Of a DNA stretch of 64,000 bases, positions 45,828-56,722 are shown piece after piece. The DNA is taken from contig CP136063.1 of assembly GCA_032622095.1 (NCBI GenBank), positions 91,121,980 to 91,185,979 of the forward strand, read 5' to 3'. The notes beneath the pieces were generated by a model. The model was not told where the DNA came from. It did not search any database and was given only the letters and a program-made list of their open reading frames with translations. Every line of letters begins with the position of its first letter. Within the stretch, counting starts at the first letter, position 1. Source of the stretch: Siphonodentalium dalli (lineage: Eukaryota; Mollusca; Scaphopoda; Gadilida; Siphonodentaliidae). A program made the position numbers and the translations under genes.

Positions 45828-45919
45828 GAGAGAACATTTTAGAAACTTTAGCCCTAACACACTGAGCAGGCACTGCTAACCATGGTTTAGTGACGTACGG
45901 AAGCGTAGAGGCGCCAGAT

Positions 45920-46194
45920 GAATTATATTGGTATCTTGCTGCAGCAAGTTAACTATCTTGCTGCAGCAGGTTACAATCTTGCTGCAGCAAGTTAGCTATC
46001 TTGCTGCAGCAGGTTAGTTATCTTGCTGCAGAAACTTAGCTATCCTGCTGCAGCAAGTTACTATCTTGCTGCAAGTTAATTATCTTGCTGCAGCAAGTTA
46101 GCTATCCTACTGCAGCAAGTTACTATCTTGCTGCAGCAGGTTAGTTATTTTGCTGCAGCAAGTTAGCCATCCTGCTGCAGCAAGTTAGCTATCC
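45920..46194. repeat. Minisatellite with palindromic CTTGCTGCAGCAAG core
   Basis: About ten units of TTAGCTATCTTGCTGCAGCA AG type, 22-27 bp each, some shortened. The 14-bp core is self-complementary, so adjacent units can pair with themselves or each other. Confidence 0.92.
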
Positions 46195-46708
46195 CTACAT
46201 ACCTAGGGGCGCCTGCGGCGCATAAGATACTATGGGAGGCGGGATGGGGTGGTGAGTGGGTACTACATACCTAGGGGTGCCTGCGGCACATAATATACTA
46301 TGGGAGGCGGGATGGGGTGGTGACTACATACCTAGGGGCGCCTGCGGCGCATAAGATACTATGGGAGGCGGGATGGGGTGGTCAGTGGGTACTACATACC
46401 TAGGGGCACCTGCGGCGCATAAGTTACTATGGGTGGTGGGATGGGCTGGTACTACATACCTAAGGGCGCCTGTGGCGCATAAGATATCAAGGGAGGCGGG
46501 ATGGGGTGGTGAGTGGGTACTACATACCTACGGGTGCCTCCCATAGCATCTTATGCGCCGCAAGCTCCCCTAGGTATGTAGTACCCACCCACCACCCCAT
46601 CCCGCCTCCCATGGTATATTATGCGCCGCAGGCGCCCTTATATGTATGTAGGGATAACTAACGTGCTGCAGTTAGTGGTGGTGAGTGGATACTACATACA
46701 TAGGGGAG
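46195..46708. repeat. GC-rich satellite, direct then inverted
   Basis: Units starting CTACATACCTAGGGGCGCCT begin at 46195, 46263, 46324, 46392, 46452 and 46520, with spacing alternating between 68 and about 60 bases. From about 46538 to 46650 the sequence is in inverse orientation (CTTATGCGCCGCAAG, CCCTAGGTATGTAGTACCC). A GGGATAACTAACGTGCTGCAGTTAG joint follows, then a last direct piece. Confidence 0.9.
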
Positions 46709-48023
46709 CCTATTATAAAGCGACGAACTGAGACAAACAGCGTCGGCAGCTATTTTCTTTTATTTTCGAAAAAAAATATATATATATATTTTTTGGTGCG
46801 GGAGGTTTTAATAGGTGCGGGCGGGTTAGGGGAAACAAAGTTATTTTTTTTTTAGGCCTTAATATTAAAATTATTTTCTAATAATATTATTTAATAAAAA
46901 AACAAAACCAAAACAAAACAAAAACAAAAAATCAATTGATAAGCACGACAACAGACATGAACATCATGATACTGGGACAGTTACAATTACGCCCATTATT
47001 GCAGTGAGTTCAGAAACTCCTCAAAACCAAAATGAAAATGATGAAAAGTACGAAGCAAACTGAAAAAAACTAATTAAAAAAAAACATTATATAATTCATG
47101 ACAAATGACATGTTTTCGGCGAGTTTCTGTTATTGGTTCAGGTTAATTTTGGGAACATCAAGTTGTTAAAAGTTTGTATGTTTATTCCTTACATGTTTTA
47201 CTTTAAATTCGTCGACAGTAATATGTTATACACACAAAACTGGTCTCATTAAAAGTTTAAAACTTGACATGCCGCCATTGACAAATGACTCTTGGAGTGC
47301 GCATGCGCCTGGTATTGGGTACATATCGCACACAGTAATTTAAATACCGTAAGTTACAAATTTTATGAAATAATTTTGAACGCCCCCCCCCCCCTGACGC
47401 CAGTTATGTATCGATTGTGCTGGATTGTGTGCAGTTAATTTAAAACAATAACAGGGATATTTTGTTCTGTCATTCAGTATACTTATCGGACGCAAAAAAT
47501 GGCAGATTGATGGAGTGCGCATGCCCCGACATCGGACGTGTTTACAAACTGTTGACGAAAATCTCAACAAAAACTCTCTCAAACTTCCAAATAATTCATT
47601 GTTATTAGTTCGGAAGTGTTTTCAAACATTTATAGATCGTTTAGGACGGGTTCTATCCATATTAGGAAGCGTAACAAGATTCTCAGAACATGGAAAAAGG
47701 ATTCGAAATTTGCCTCGTGTTTTGTGATTGACAGGCGGTCGCCATTTTGTCCAAATTTTCGGAACAACAAACACGTTAAATAAATCCTGTGTTCCCTAAA
47801 TATAAACATTGTTTCCATCTGAGCCAAAATGTGGCATAAACTTTAAATGCAAAATAGGCTAAAACCCAGTGTTGGACATTGGATGGGTTGACGTTGTTAA
47901 ACAAACTTGCCTATTTTCGAAGTGCTTAAAATACTTTAACCCATTGACTTTTTTCTAAATATCAATCATGAGCATATTCGGTCCATAGCCGGTCCACCTT
48001 GAAACCCAATTACATCTTGGTCA
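46709..48023. other. Non-coding stretch with an inverted piece of the array unit
   Basis: 46797-46870 (GGTGCGGGCGGGTTAGGGGA, then AACAAAG and TTTTTTTAGGCCTTAATA) is an inverted, diverged relative of the CCTAAAAAAAAA to CGGGCGGG tract found in each array unit. The rest shows no recognised gene; 47383-47394 is a poly(C) run. Confidence 0.5.
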
Positions 48024-48716
48024 ATGAAGTCACATTGCCATTACAAATACAGAAACCAAATGTCCTTGTCCAAGCTGTCCAAATACCTGACGGAAAATAG
48101 GAGGAAGACACCATCACGATACCAGATATTAACACCAGTTGTCCTGAGCGACAGCAAAGGGAGATACCTCGAAGAACAAAAATCCAGAGAAGACGTCGTT
48201 GAAAAATCAATACGATGGTGGTATGCTAGCGGTCGGAACTGCAGCAAGGCTGAGACATGGATCACATGAAACATCAATAGTGAACTGAGAAAGATCGACG
48301 GCCCAATTCACGTGTACATTTGGCTCGGTACGTGTGACCTGACGACAGTCGACAAACATGGGTATATATACTTGTCATCTACACCGACAGCAAAGATAGC
48401 TGCCGACCTCGAGAATTTAGCAAATATCATCTTGAGGCACAAAATATGCCGAGCTACACTACTTGAGGTCCCGACATACTCCATAGACAAATATAACACC
48501 AACATACAAAATAAACTCAGCCAAAAACATCTTCGAGATAAAAAATGGTATCCATCTATACCACAGTTACCTGCCTACAACGACGAAAATCGTACACTGG
48601 CAGACAGAGTCATCGATTTAAACCGAAGGATCGTCGAAATAAATAAGAGACTAAGCTCCCACTCACCAAAATTCTCGCTCGACATAAGCAAAACACCAAA
48701 GAGGAAAAGAGGATAA
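48024..48716 (+). pseudogene. CR1-like LINE ORF1 remnant with SGNH/esterase-like domain
   Basis: From ATG at 48024 the frame runs through V-L-S-D-S-K-G-R-Y-L (the GDS-type block I with its Ser), an in-frame TGA at 48267-48269, then in the same frame W-L-G-T-C-D-L-T (the G-x-N-D-like block III, Asn replaced by Cys). It ends with L-A-D-R-V-I-D-L-N-R-R-I at 48716. Esterase domains of this type are known in ORF1 of some CR1-group LINEs. The order ORF1 then reverse transcriptase tail at 48781 supports that reading. The internal stop and altered block III suggest it is inactive. No catalytic Asp-x-x-His was seen. Confidence 0.65.
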
Positions 48717-48780
48717 AAAGCTAGCCTACGGTACAATTACGGCTTATTCAAGGACGGCCTACACACAGACAAACGACTGA

Positions 48781-49758
48781 GTGAAACATTGTTACGAAAA
48801 ATCCAGATTCAAGCAGCCACCGACTATTGGGATCAATCAAGCAGAAAACCTGCCTCCCATAAGGTGTGGGCTCACCCACGCCACGCTGTGCACAGCAGAA
48901 GACAATAAAATCACCCGCACACCCCCAGAAGGAGTGGGCTCATCCACTCCACGCTGGGAACAAATATACAGCTACATCTATACACTTGACGACCAGATCC
49001 TTAAATCAGTTTCAGAAAACCCCTACCTCGGTATCACAATCTCAAACGACCTAAAATGGACATCTCACATAACAAGCATGGTCAAGAAAGCAAACAGCAC
49101 ACTGGGCTTTTTACGGCGATCCCTCAAAAGAGCACCGCACAAAAGCAAGAAGATAGCGTACGAGGCAATGGTGCGATCCAAACTGGACTATGCAGCCGTC
49201 GTTTGGGACCCTTATGAGGAAAAAGACATCACCAAGATCGAGAAAGTCCAACGACGAGCTGCAAGATTCATATCCGGCGATTATAGATCGAGAGAAAACG
49301 GCACAGTCGCCAACATGTTAGATGATCTCGGTATGCAGCAGATGCAAGAAAGACGAAAGGACCAGCGGTTAGACCAATTCCGTAAGATTGTTGAGGGGTC
49401 GGTCCCGGCTATGAAAACTCATGATTTCGTAACACCTAAGAAAAAAGTGGGTCGAAAAATAAAAGCACGGAAATTCGAGGGCTATTCTTCCCAAAATATA
49501 GTCTCTCAGAGAGAGTGTAACAACTCAAACCCGTTTGAACTGTTCGACCTCGGATGTCCGGAATACAACAACTCATTCTTCCTGAGGACCGTCCGGGAGT
49601 GGAATGTGCTCGACCAGGACGACATCACAGCGCTGGACTCTACATCATCAGTCCTGCAGGCTTCAACACCTACAGCCCAACCTCCTCCACCCGGCATTTA
49701 TACGTCCGAAAGGATACTGTGCCGTATAAACTTCAGATTCAGATTCAGATTCACCTAG
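48781..49758 (+). pseudogene. CR1-like LINE ORF2 3' part (internally deleted)
   Basis: An open frame of about 325 codons. Its first roughly 65 codons are unrecognised; from about 48981 it reads Y-L-G-I-T-I-S-N-D-L-K-W, G-F-L-R-R-S-L-K-R, R-S-K-L-D-Y-A-A-V-V-W-D-P and K-V-Q-R-R-A-A-R-F. This is the thumb/C-terminal signature of CR1/jockey-type reverse transcriptases. Endonuclease and polymerase catalytic motifs (F-D, YADD) are absent, so a large internal deletion separates ORF1 from this tail. It ends in (ATTCAG)n at 49731-49753, which also encodes the terminal R-F-R-F repeats. Confidence 0.8.
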
Positions 49759-50394
49759 AGCTCCGAAGAAAAGAAAAATTGCCATAATTTGGTCCACCAG
49801 TAATAAGACAAGAACGTGTAGGTCGTTTAAAGCAATGTATCTGTATCTGTGTGTTGTTCGGTGTAGAAGCCTTGATTTGGCTGTAGGTGCACCGTAGGAC
49901 GACTTAATCTGTTAATGTAGTTGTGGTTGTTATATCACATGCGCTGTCCATGTCATCCAGGTGGTTCTATTTAATTACCCTGGCCAGCCTTTAAGAAACT
50001 ATAGGTAGGAGCACAAAGAGAAGGACAAGGCACTATTTTGGCATCAAAATAATTTATTTTTCTGGATAATGATCACAATGAATAGATATTTATGAACAAA
50101 TAAATAACCTTCCACTCTCCTGCCATACCTCATTCATACACATGCCATACACACCATATATTCCCGGAAGACGCCTCAGTTATGTTATTTCACCGCCGAC
50201 TCAACCAATATAAAGATTATTCATTGCATATTCCAATCAATATGTCCATTACCCAATGATACGATGAATCAAAGTAATTGGTTCTCAGTCCTAAATAGAT
50301 AGGCTACGTACGCCCTGTAAGTAGGGAAAGGACCATGGATGCATGCCCATGTGTCAAAATAAATACATTAGGTCATCTAGTTCCTACTTAGCAT
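49759..50394. other. Non-coding stretch
   Basis: Nothing recognised beyond the end of the CR1-like element. Confidence 0.45.
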
Positions 50395-50895
50395 TTTGAC
50401 TTAAGTCCAAATAATTGGACTTAAGTTCAAAGCAATTCACTAATTAGACTTAAGTCAAAATCATTTGGACTTAAGTCCAATTATTTGGACTTAAATCCAA
50501 TTAGTGAATTGATTTGGACTTAAGTCCAATTCATTTGGACTTACGTCCAAATAATTGGACTTAAGTCCAAATGAATTGGACTTTAGTCCAAATCAATTCA
50601 CTAATTGGACTTAAGTCCAAATGATGGACCTGCTTAATATCTGATGGGGGTGTTTCTTATACAGTTGAATTGCACTTAAGTGCAAATGAATTGGACTTTT
50701 AAAAAGTCCAAATACCACATAATTGTGAATTCGGCGAGGAATTAAGTCCAAATAGATGAAAATATCAATATTCGCACTTAAGTGTAATTCATTTGCGCCT
50801 AAGTACAATTCATCGCCGAATTTACAATTATGTGGTATTTGGACTTACGTCCAATTCGCTATGTGGACTTAAGTCCAAATATTTTGACTTAAGTC
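50395..50895. repeat. Array of about 18 palindromes with core GGACTTAAGTCC
   Basis: TTGGACTTAAGTCCAA and one- to three-base variants recur every 20-35 bases. Variants are mostly compensated on both halves (GCACTTAAGTGC, GGACTTACGTCC). Within it, AATACCACATAATTGTGAAT (about 50710) is inverted at about 50820-50840, so the array is also folded on a larger scale. No coding role; a 65-codon minus-strand frame inside is a shadow. Confidence 0.93.
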
Positions 50896-50913
50896 CAAAT
50901 TAATCGAAAATGT

Positions 50914-51078
50914 GAAAACGGCTTGCCATACAGAGCCAGATGTCTGTGGAATGAACTACCAACTGACTGCAAACTCAGAATAGAAATTGATAGCAATTAC
51001 TCACAATATCTGAAAGAACATAAACCAACCTCTCCCACTGATATAGTACTCCTCCCTGGTTACCGACATGTACTCTAA
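50914..51078 (+). pseudogene. LINE reverse transcriptase C-terminal fragment
   Basis: A 54-codon frame reading P-Y-R-A-R-C-L-W-N-E-L-P-T-D and later S-Q-Y-L-K-E-H, ending in TAA. The 'WN-x-LP' motif followed by an 'F/Y..LK' segment is the usual end of CR1/L2/jockey-type ORF2 proteins. Everything 5' has been lost at the junction with the palindrome array. Confidence 0.6.
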
Positions 51079-51772
51079 TAGTAGTAAAAAACCGAGTTCT
51101 GTCACCACAGGGCTATTCAGATTAGGACAAGCTCCTTATTGTTTCATACTCTTAATGTATAATTCCTCCTATTCTGATTAGCCCTACATGGTGAGGGGAA
51201 AGAACAGTCTGAATATTTCAACTACATGTATTATATATCTAACGTGTCATCCCATATTGAAATCCGTACATTAACCAATGGATAACTCGGAATGAACCAA
51301 ATCTAATCTATCGAAACATGCTTTAACCTTTGCATCTGTATATAGTAATTATAAGTAAATAAATTATAATATAATATTTAGATGTCCTGCATTGACTCAT
51401 GTGGGTTGTGATATGATGCATCTACATCAGGTCGCAGTGCTCGCATGAGAAGGAGCTTGGTATTAAATGACCAATTATATCATTGCAACATGAAAATATA
51501 CTGTGAACAGTGACATGCCAACACACACTCCCCCTCCCCTGCCCACACCCTTGCATACCCATCCCCAAAATCTTTATAGTTGTCGCACACCATTGCACCA
51601 CCTGTAAATATTCACAGCAACTTTAATGTCAGTATAATATTAATGTAATATATTTGTATAAGGGTCCTGCCCTCATAAGCCCAGCTTTTGTGGGGTCCTG
51701 TTGTATATAAAATGTTATTATTCGATAATATCAAATAAAAACTTATTGAATTGAATTGAATTGAACAGCAAG
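51079..51772 (+). mobile_element. LINE 3' UTR and tail
   Basis: Follows the WN-x-LP fragment and ends in CAAATAAAAACTTATTGAAT with ATTGAATTGAATTGAATTGA, an AATAAA plus pentamer tail typical of CR1/L2-group LINEs. Confidence 0.6.
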
Positions 51773-52436
51773 CGTCTGCAAGCGTCTGCATAACTTATAG
51801 ATCTTATCTTATACCGGTATATCTATCCGTCCACGTTGGCCAACCTCTTGCGAGTAAGATCACCATATCTATATCTGCATTTTACTTTGAGAAGTCAACA
51901 CTACCACCCCCACCACCACCACACGCTATATACACACAACAGCTGTGTGTATTCCACCAACATGGTCAAGACGCGAGATAACTCTATATATTACACAACA
52001 ACATCTTACGGTCGCCCGATGGACGCATTAAATATTTTTAAATCATCAGAGGTCAAGGCCGTTTAGATTGACAGAAGTTCGAAAGAAAACTTTTATATAG
52101 CACAAACAGCAACAATTTATGTTTATTTTCAGCATACTTGGAAGTGGAAAATGGTAATCATATATGTGACAACAATGTACATGTATGTGTTTAATCATTT
52201 TATTTGCTACTAATAGTAATACAATGACATAGGCAATTAGAATTTAGACAGGCTGAGGCTATATAATAATAATTAATATTTCAAATTTTCATTGAGTTTA
52301 TAATAATTAATATCACTCATCACCACACTCCACCAGTGCCCACAGGCAGTGACACCAGTGGCAGTAATCATTAATCACTAATCTCAAAGTCAAACATAGT
52401 GCGATATTGTCCCAACAGAAATATACCTCTGCCAGG
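51773..52436. other. Non-coding stretch
   Basis: AAGCGTCTGC is duplicated at about 51770-51790 and a CCACC-rich tract lies at about 51900-51925. A 76-codon plus-strand frame is not supported. Confidence 0.4.
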
Positions 52437-52444
52437 ACTTGCAC

Positions 52445-53532
52445 CGGTTCTACTATAGTCTATACGCAGCAAGTCCCTGGATATGCAGCAAGTCCCCTGT
52501 AAACGCAGAAAGTCCCTGTTATGCAGCAAGTCCCTCTCGCCGATGGTGGATTACGGCGGATTAGCCATGCGTGTTTACAGAACGATATATTTAATCAGTG
52601 GAGGCGTTGATTACAAAGGGCTTTAATCAAAGGGCTTTAATTTGATCGTAATACTGATAGATTATTGAAGGGAATTGGACTGAATTGTGGGACTGAATCA
52701 TTGAATGATAAAATTAAGAGTTGGATTTTTTTTAGATGTTTTTATTGGTAAATGCAAACAAGTAACATGAGAATAGTAGAATAGCAACAAAAGAAAAATA
52801 GAGCACAGTTTTATAAATATACTTATATATATATATATAGCAGTGAGCTGAAAGAAAAGTTTATTAGAATAAATTGTATATATACATGTATGTGGCCAGT
52901 AAGGAAGGGGGAAAACAAGGTATTGAGGCATTCGTTTGGGAAGATTTTATTGAATAAAAAAATATTTGGATACATGTATTAAAATTGTTTTGTTTATCTC
53001 TATGTTGTTTTATTTCACTGTCCGGTCCTGGAAACTTTGCTATGGGGGATTGTGGTAGTCTTTGCCATTCGTTTTCTCTTTCGTTGTCCCGGTTTTTTCC
53101 TGCACTGACTTCTGTAAGTACCATCCTCTGGCCGTCTGTTGTTCTCAGCATCTTTTCGTGGACTGGCTTTATTTCTCTTAAAAATCTGTTAAAATGCTTG
53201 TCTCACAAAGAAATATAAATCATATTAATAAAATTATATTAAATAGTGAGTAGAATAAAAGAAATAACAACTTAATAAAACTTAGAAAAACTATTTTATT
53301 TTATATATAAAAATCTACAAATACCCATCTTAAATAATTATAAAGGGATAAAGATTTCCAATCAACTGCCACAGATCATAAATCAAATGGATAATAAAAC
53401 ACTGATTAAACTCATCAACAACTCCACTAATCCACCCTAAATTAGAGGGACTTGCTGCATTTACCAGGGACTTGCTGCGTTTACCGGGGACTTGCTGCAT
53501 ATCCAGGGACTTGCTGCGTATAGTAGGACCCG
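52445..53532. mobile_element. Element with 8-bp target duplication and tandem-repeat inverted ends, 1088 bp
   Basis: ACTTGCAC flanks both sides exactly (52437-52444 and 53533-53540). The left end reads CGGTTCTACTATAG and the right end, complemented, CGGGTCCTACTATA. Immediately inside each end are four tandem units of about 22-25 bp (GCAGCAAGTCCCTGGATAT and variants) in inverted orientation, followed by further inverted similarity (GGTGGATTA, TTAATCAGTG). No transposase frame was recognised. The superfamily is uncertain: 8-bp duplications fit hAT, P or Merlin. Confidence 0.85.
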
Positions 53533-53540
53533 ACTTGCAC

Positions 53541-55316
53541 TGTGACACGAAGAAGAGCCTTTATACAAAAAACAGGAGAAAACAAAAACCTGTAATTACA
53601 GACCAGTTTCAATCCTAAACCTTGTCTAAAAAATCCTAGAGAAGACTGTACATAAACAACTGGAGGTCTATCTAACCAAGAATAATATTCTATATGAATT
53701 TCAGTCTGGTTTTAGACAAGGCTTTTCAACTGACACAAGTCTAATTTATCTGTCAGACTTGATAAGGGCTGAAATGGACAAAGGAAATTACATCGGTATG
53801 GTCCTGATTGATTTACAAAAAGCATTTGATACCGTAAATCATTCAATCCGTCTGTATAAATTACAAGCCTTAGGTTTTCCGGATGCAGCTATTTCCTGGT
53901 TCGAATCATACCTAACAGGCAGAACCCAGGTGGTAGATATAGGTGGCACCCTATCAGAGCCTAATTCTCTCACTTGTGGAGTCCCCAAGGGTCAATCCTG
54001 GGTCCTTTGTTATACCTCCTTTACGTTAATGATGCGGAGGCATCAGTCAACTGTAACCTTCTTTTGTATGCAGATGACTCAACTCTGATTGTCTCTGGCA
54101 AAAGTGTAACCTCCATTGGGCAGTGTCTCAGTACAGAACTTGAAAATTTAAGCAACTGGTTGGTAGATAATAAACTATCCCTACATTTGGGGAAAACTGA
54201 ATCTATTCTTTTTGGCTTACAACCTAAGATTCGTAAACAGTCAAAGCTAATAGTTAACTGTAAGGACATTTCAATAAATTCCACCACCTCAGTCAAATAT
54301 CTAGGAGCAATATTGGACCAAAATTTAAGTGGAGAAATGATGGCTGAGTCAGTTTTGAAGAAAATCAATTCTCGTATTAAATATCTGTATCGAAAAGCAA
54401 AATTTCTAACTCAGCACTGTAGGAAACTTATGGCTATGTCTCTTATCCAATGTCATTTTGATTATGCATGCAACTTTTGGTTCTCTCCACTTACAGTCAA
54501 AACTAAAGGAAAACTTCAGACCTCCCAAAATAGGATGGTTAGATTTATTCTTGGTCTAGAAAGTTTCAGCCATATAAATTTTGATCACTTTCAACATCTC
54601 AAGATGTTCCCAGTACAGAATAGGATAATTCAAAGAAAATTGATACTCATGAAAAAGATCTATGATAATAATGGCCTAAATTACCTCAATTCTATGTTTA
54701 CCTTAGCAAATCCTTCCCATGACACAAGATCTGGAAAATTCAAATATAATATCCCCTCTGTTAGACCCTTTGGTTCGAAGAGTTTTATGTATTCCGGCAT
54801 TAAATGCTGGAATAATGTTGTAAAGTATTTAAATCCTTCATGTAATGAGAAACAATGGAGAGCCCACATCATTGATAGAATCTGGATAGATATCAAACAA
54901 AGCGATGAAAGCATCTATAAATACTTTTCAAATAAGTTTGAATTAAGCAAATCCCCCTTTGATTGATCATTTTTGTCATTTACATAGTGTATATAGTTGG
55001 AAGCAATTTTCATGGTGTGGTTGAGGAGTCATGTGATCTGAGGTCAGCAGGGTCCACAATGGAATCAAATTGGCTACTCCAGCTTTTTGTGTAACCCTGT
55101 TGGCTCTAGATCTCATGAAACTTGTCCCACTCTGACATGTCACACTGAATCTGCTTATACTTATCTTATTACTGATTCCATTTATACTCTACAGTCACAT
55201 CTAGATTCCATTTGCAACCTCATATAACACATATACATATGTTACCTATTCTTACTCTGTTACAATGTTTCATGATTCTAGTGCCAATAAACTTATCTTA
55301 TCTTATCTTATCTTAA
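53541..55316 (+). pseudogene. LINE with reverse transcriptase (CR1/L2/Rex1 group), frameshifted
   Basis: Motifs in order: N-Y-R-P-V-S-I-L (about 53593), F-Q-S-G-F-R, then L-I-D-L-Q-K-A-F-D-T-V-N-H (motif A), G-V-P-K-G (motif B), and Y-A-D-D at 54067-54078 (motif C, polymerase Asp pair). A palm/thumb and a C-terminal region with W-N-N-V follow, ending at the TGA at 54964-54966. Defects: a one-base loss at about 53990-53993 shifts the frame inside motif B, TAA lies at 53627-53629, and a further shift lies just before N-Y-R-P. The 3' UTR ends in AATAAA (55286-55291) and a (CTTAT)n tail. The 5' part, including any endonuclease, is missing or lies beyond the 52445-53532 insertion. Confidence 0.9.
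55286..55291 (+). promoter_or_regulatory. AATAAA at the LINE 3' end
   Basis: Immediately followed by four to five CTTAT units, the presumed end of the retroelement. Confidence 0.6.
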
Positions 55317-55794
55317 GAAGAAGAAGAAACAGGTGGCAAATTATCTAAATATCTCATTTGAGTTCACATAGCTAAATGGAGCTTAATTTTTAATGTGAGT
55401 TCAACATTTACAGCGAATTATCGTGGATGGAATTGACTTTCATTGGTTAGACACCATGTCAAGCTTCAAATGCAATCAAACAGGTCTGGCTCATGTGCAA
55501 ATCTGACTATATAAGTAGGCCTAATTTTCTATATCAACCAAATACCATTTCTTTTTTTAAATCCAATTGGTAATTTATCAATCTTTTGATAACAATTGAA
55601 TTGATGCTGGGGACAATCACTGAATCAGTTTCCAAAATAAAGTGATATTATAAAGTTTGAAGAAGATTACAAAACTGTCCCAGTATGGCAAAAGTAATCA
55701 TCAAAAGTAAATTTTTGGTTAAATATATTATTCCTGCTGGAAAATATTGAATAGTCTCATATCAACATATAGATTATGCCATGAATCTCTACTC

Positions 55795-55960
55795 TGGTTG
55801 CACCCATAGAGATCATATTCCACCAGTACAAAACCCGGGAACTTTTTGAAGTTTTGACAGAGATCCTTACAGAGTCGAAAAATTAACCCGGAGAATATAT
55901 TTCTTAGTTATTATCTGTTCCTTAATGATGTACTTAAGTCCCAACTCAAAATTGAATGCT
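55795..55960 (-). repeat. Inverted repeat arm, partner of 61780-61950
   Basis: On the minus strand it reads TTTTGAGTTGGGAC, GGAACAGATAATAACTAAGA, CTGTCAAAACTTCAAAAAGT and TTTTGTACTGGTGGAATATG. The same words lie on the plus strand at 61780-61950, about 5.8 kb away. Confidence 0.8.
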
Positions 55961-56261
55961 CTTCTGTGAATTGTGTGAGCCGATATCGCAATAAACATTT
56001 AACTAATTGCACAGGAGAAACTCTATAATTGTAAGTGATGCAAAGCAAAATAGCTTGAGCACAAAGTCACTTAAATCTTGAAGAGTGTGTCAGACTGGAA
56101 TTATACAGCCAACTTAAAGACAAAGAAGAGGAAATTTTTGTGTGGACATAGACTCTAAAGCAAATCAACACCTTTTCATATGCTCTATTGGTTTTCATCT
56201 GCATTTCAGATAGGTGAAGTATTTTTTATCCCATATACACATTTTAGTGCATTCATCCAGG

Positions 56262-56398
56262 TAAGGTCTATGGATTCTGTGTTGGAGTAAGTTCAACTCG
56301 GCCACCATTTCATAGGTGGGCTCTTTACTTACAATATCTTTGTAGAGGGCTGCTTAAACAACACAGAACCCATAGACACCTCCTGGCTTTGCAGGAAT
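56262..56398. repeat. Duplicated 120-bp segment, copy 1
   Basis: GGTCTATGGATTCTGTGTTG, GGCCACCATTT and GATAGGTGGGCTCT-type words recur at 56600-56722, including the trailing GGGCTGCT..AAACAA..ACCC..AGACACC. A short minus-strand frame (E-P-T-Y-x-M-V-A-E-L-N-L-L-Q-H-R) is open in both copies, so an old exon duplication cannot be excluded. Confidence 0.7.
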
Positions 56399-56599
56399 TG
56401 CTCGGGTGTCACCTTTGTGATGCATATGCATCTCATTGTGGGGGGGGGGGGATATCTGAGTGGTTTCTGTGAATGCACATTGAACCTGTAGCATGGCACC
56501 AATTTGCTACATTTTGTAGTTTTCTGTATTATTCACATATGGTTTTGATAGGTTTTATTCTCACATTCATCTAGGTTTTACAGTTTGAACATTATTCTG

Positions 56600-56722
56600 G
56601 GGAGGTCTATGGATTCTGTGTTGGAGTAAATTCAACTCGGCCACCATTTGATAGGTGGGCTCTCTGATGACATGTTTGCAGGGGGCTGCTGAAACAAAAC
56701 GGAACCCTTAGACACCCCTGGT
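56600..56722. repeat. Duplicated 120-bp segment, copy 2
   Basis: Diverged partner of 56262-56398, about 340 bases downstream. Confidence 0.7.

Noticed and set aside
45920-46194. CRISPR-like regular repeats
   Set aside because: Units are contiguous and self-complementary with no unique spacers, and the window is eukaryotic.
46361-46546. A 61-codon Gly/Trp-rich plus-strand frame
   Set aside because: Translation of the GC-rich satellite.
50395-50895. CRISPR or operator array of palindromes
   Set aside because: Spacers are short, AT-rich and often shared, and no cas-like or prokaryotic gene occurs nearby; kept as an unexplained palindrome array.
51836-52066. A 76-codon plus-strand frame with a His-rich run
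   Set aside because: It spans a CCACC-rich simple tract; no domain or splice evidence.
54021-54368. A 115-codon minus-strand frame
   Set aside because: Antisense shadow of the reverse transcriptase region.
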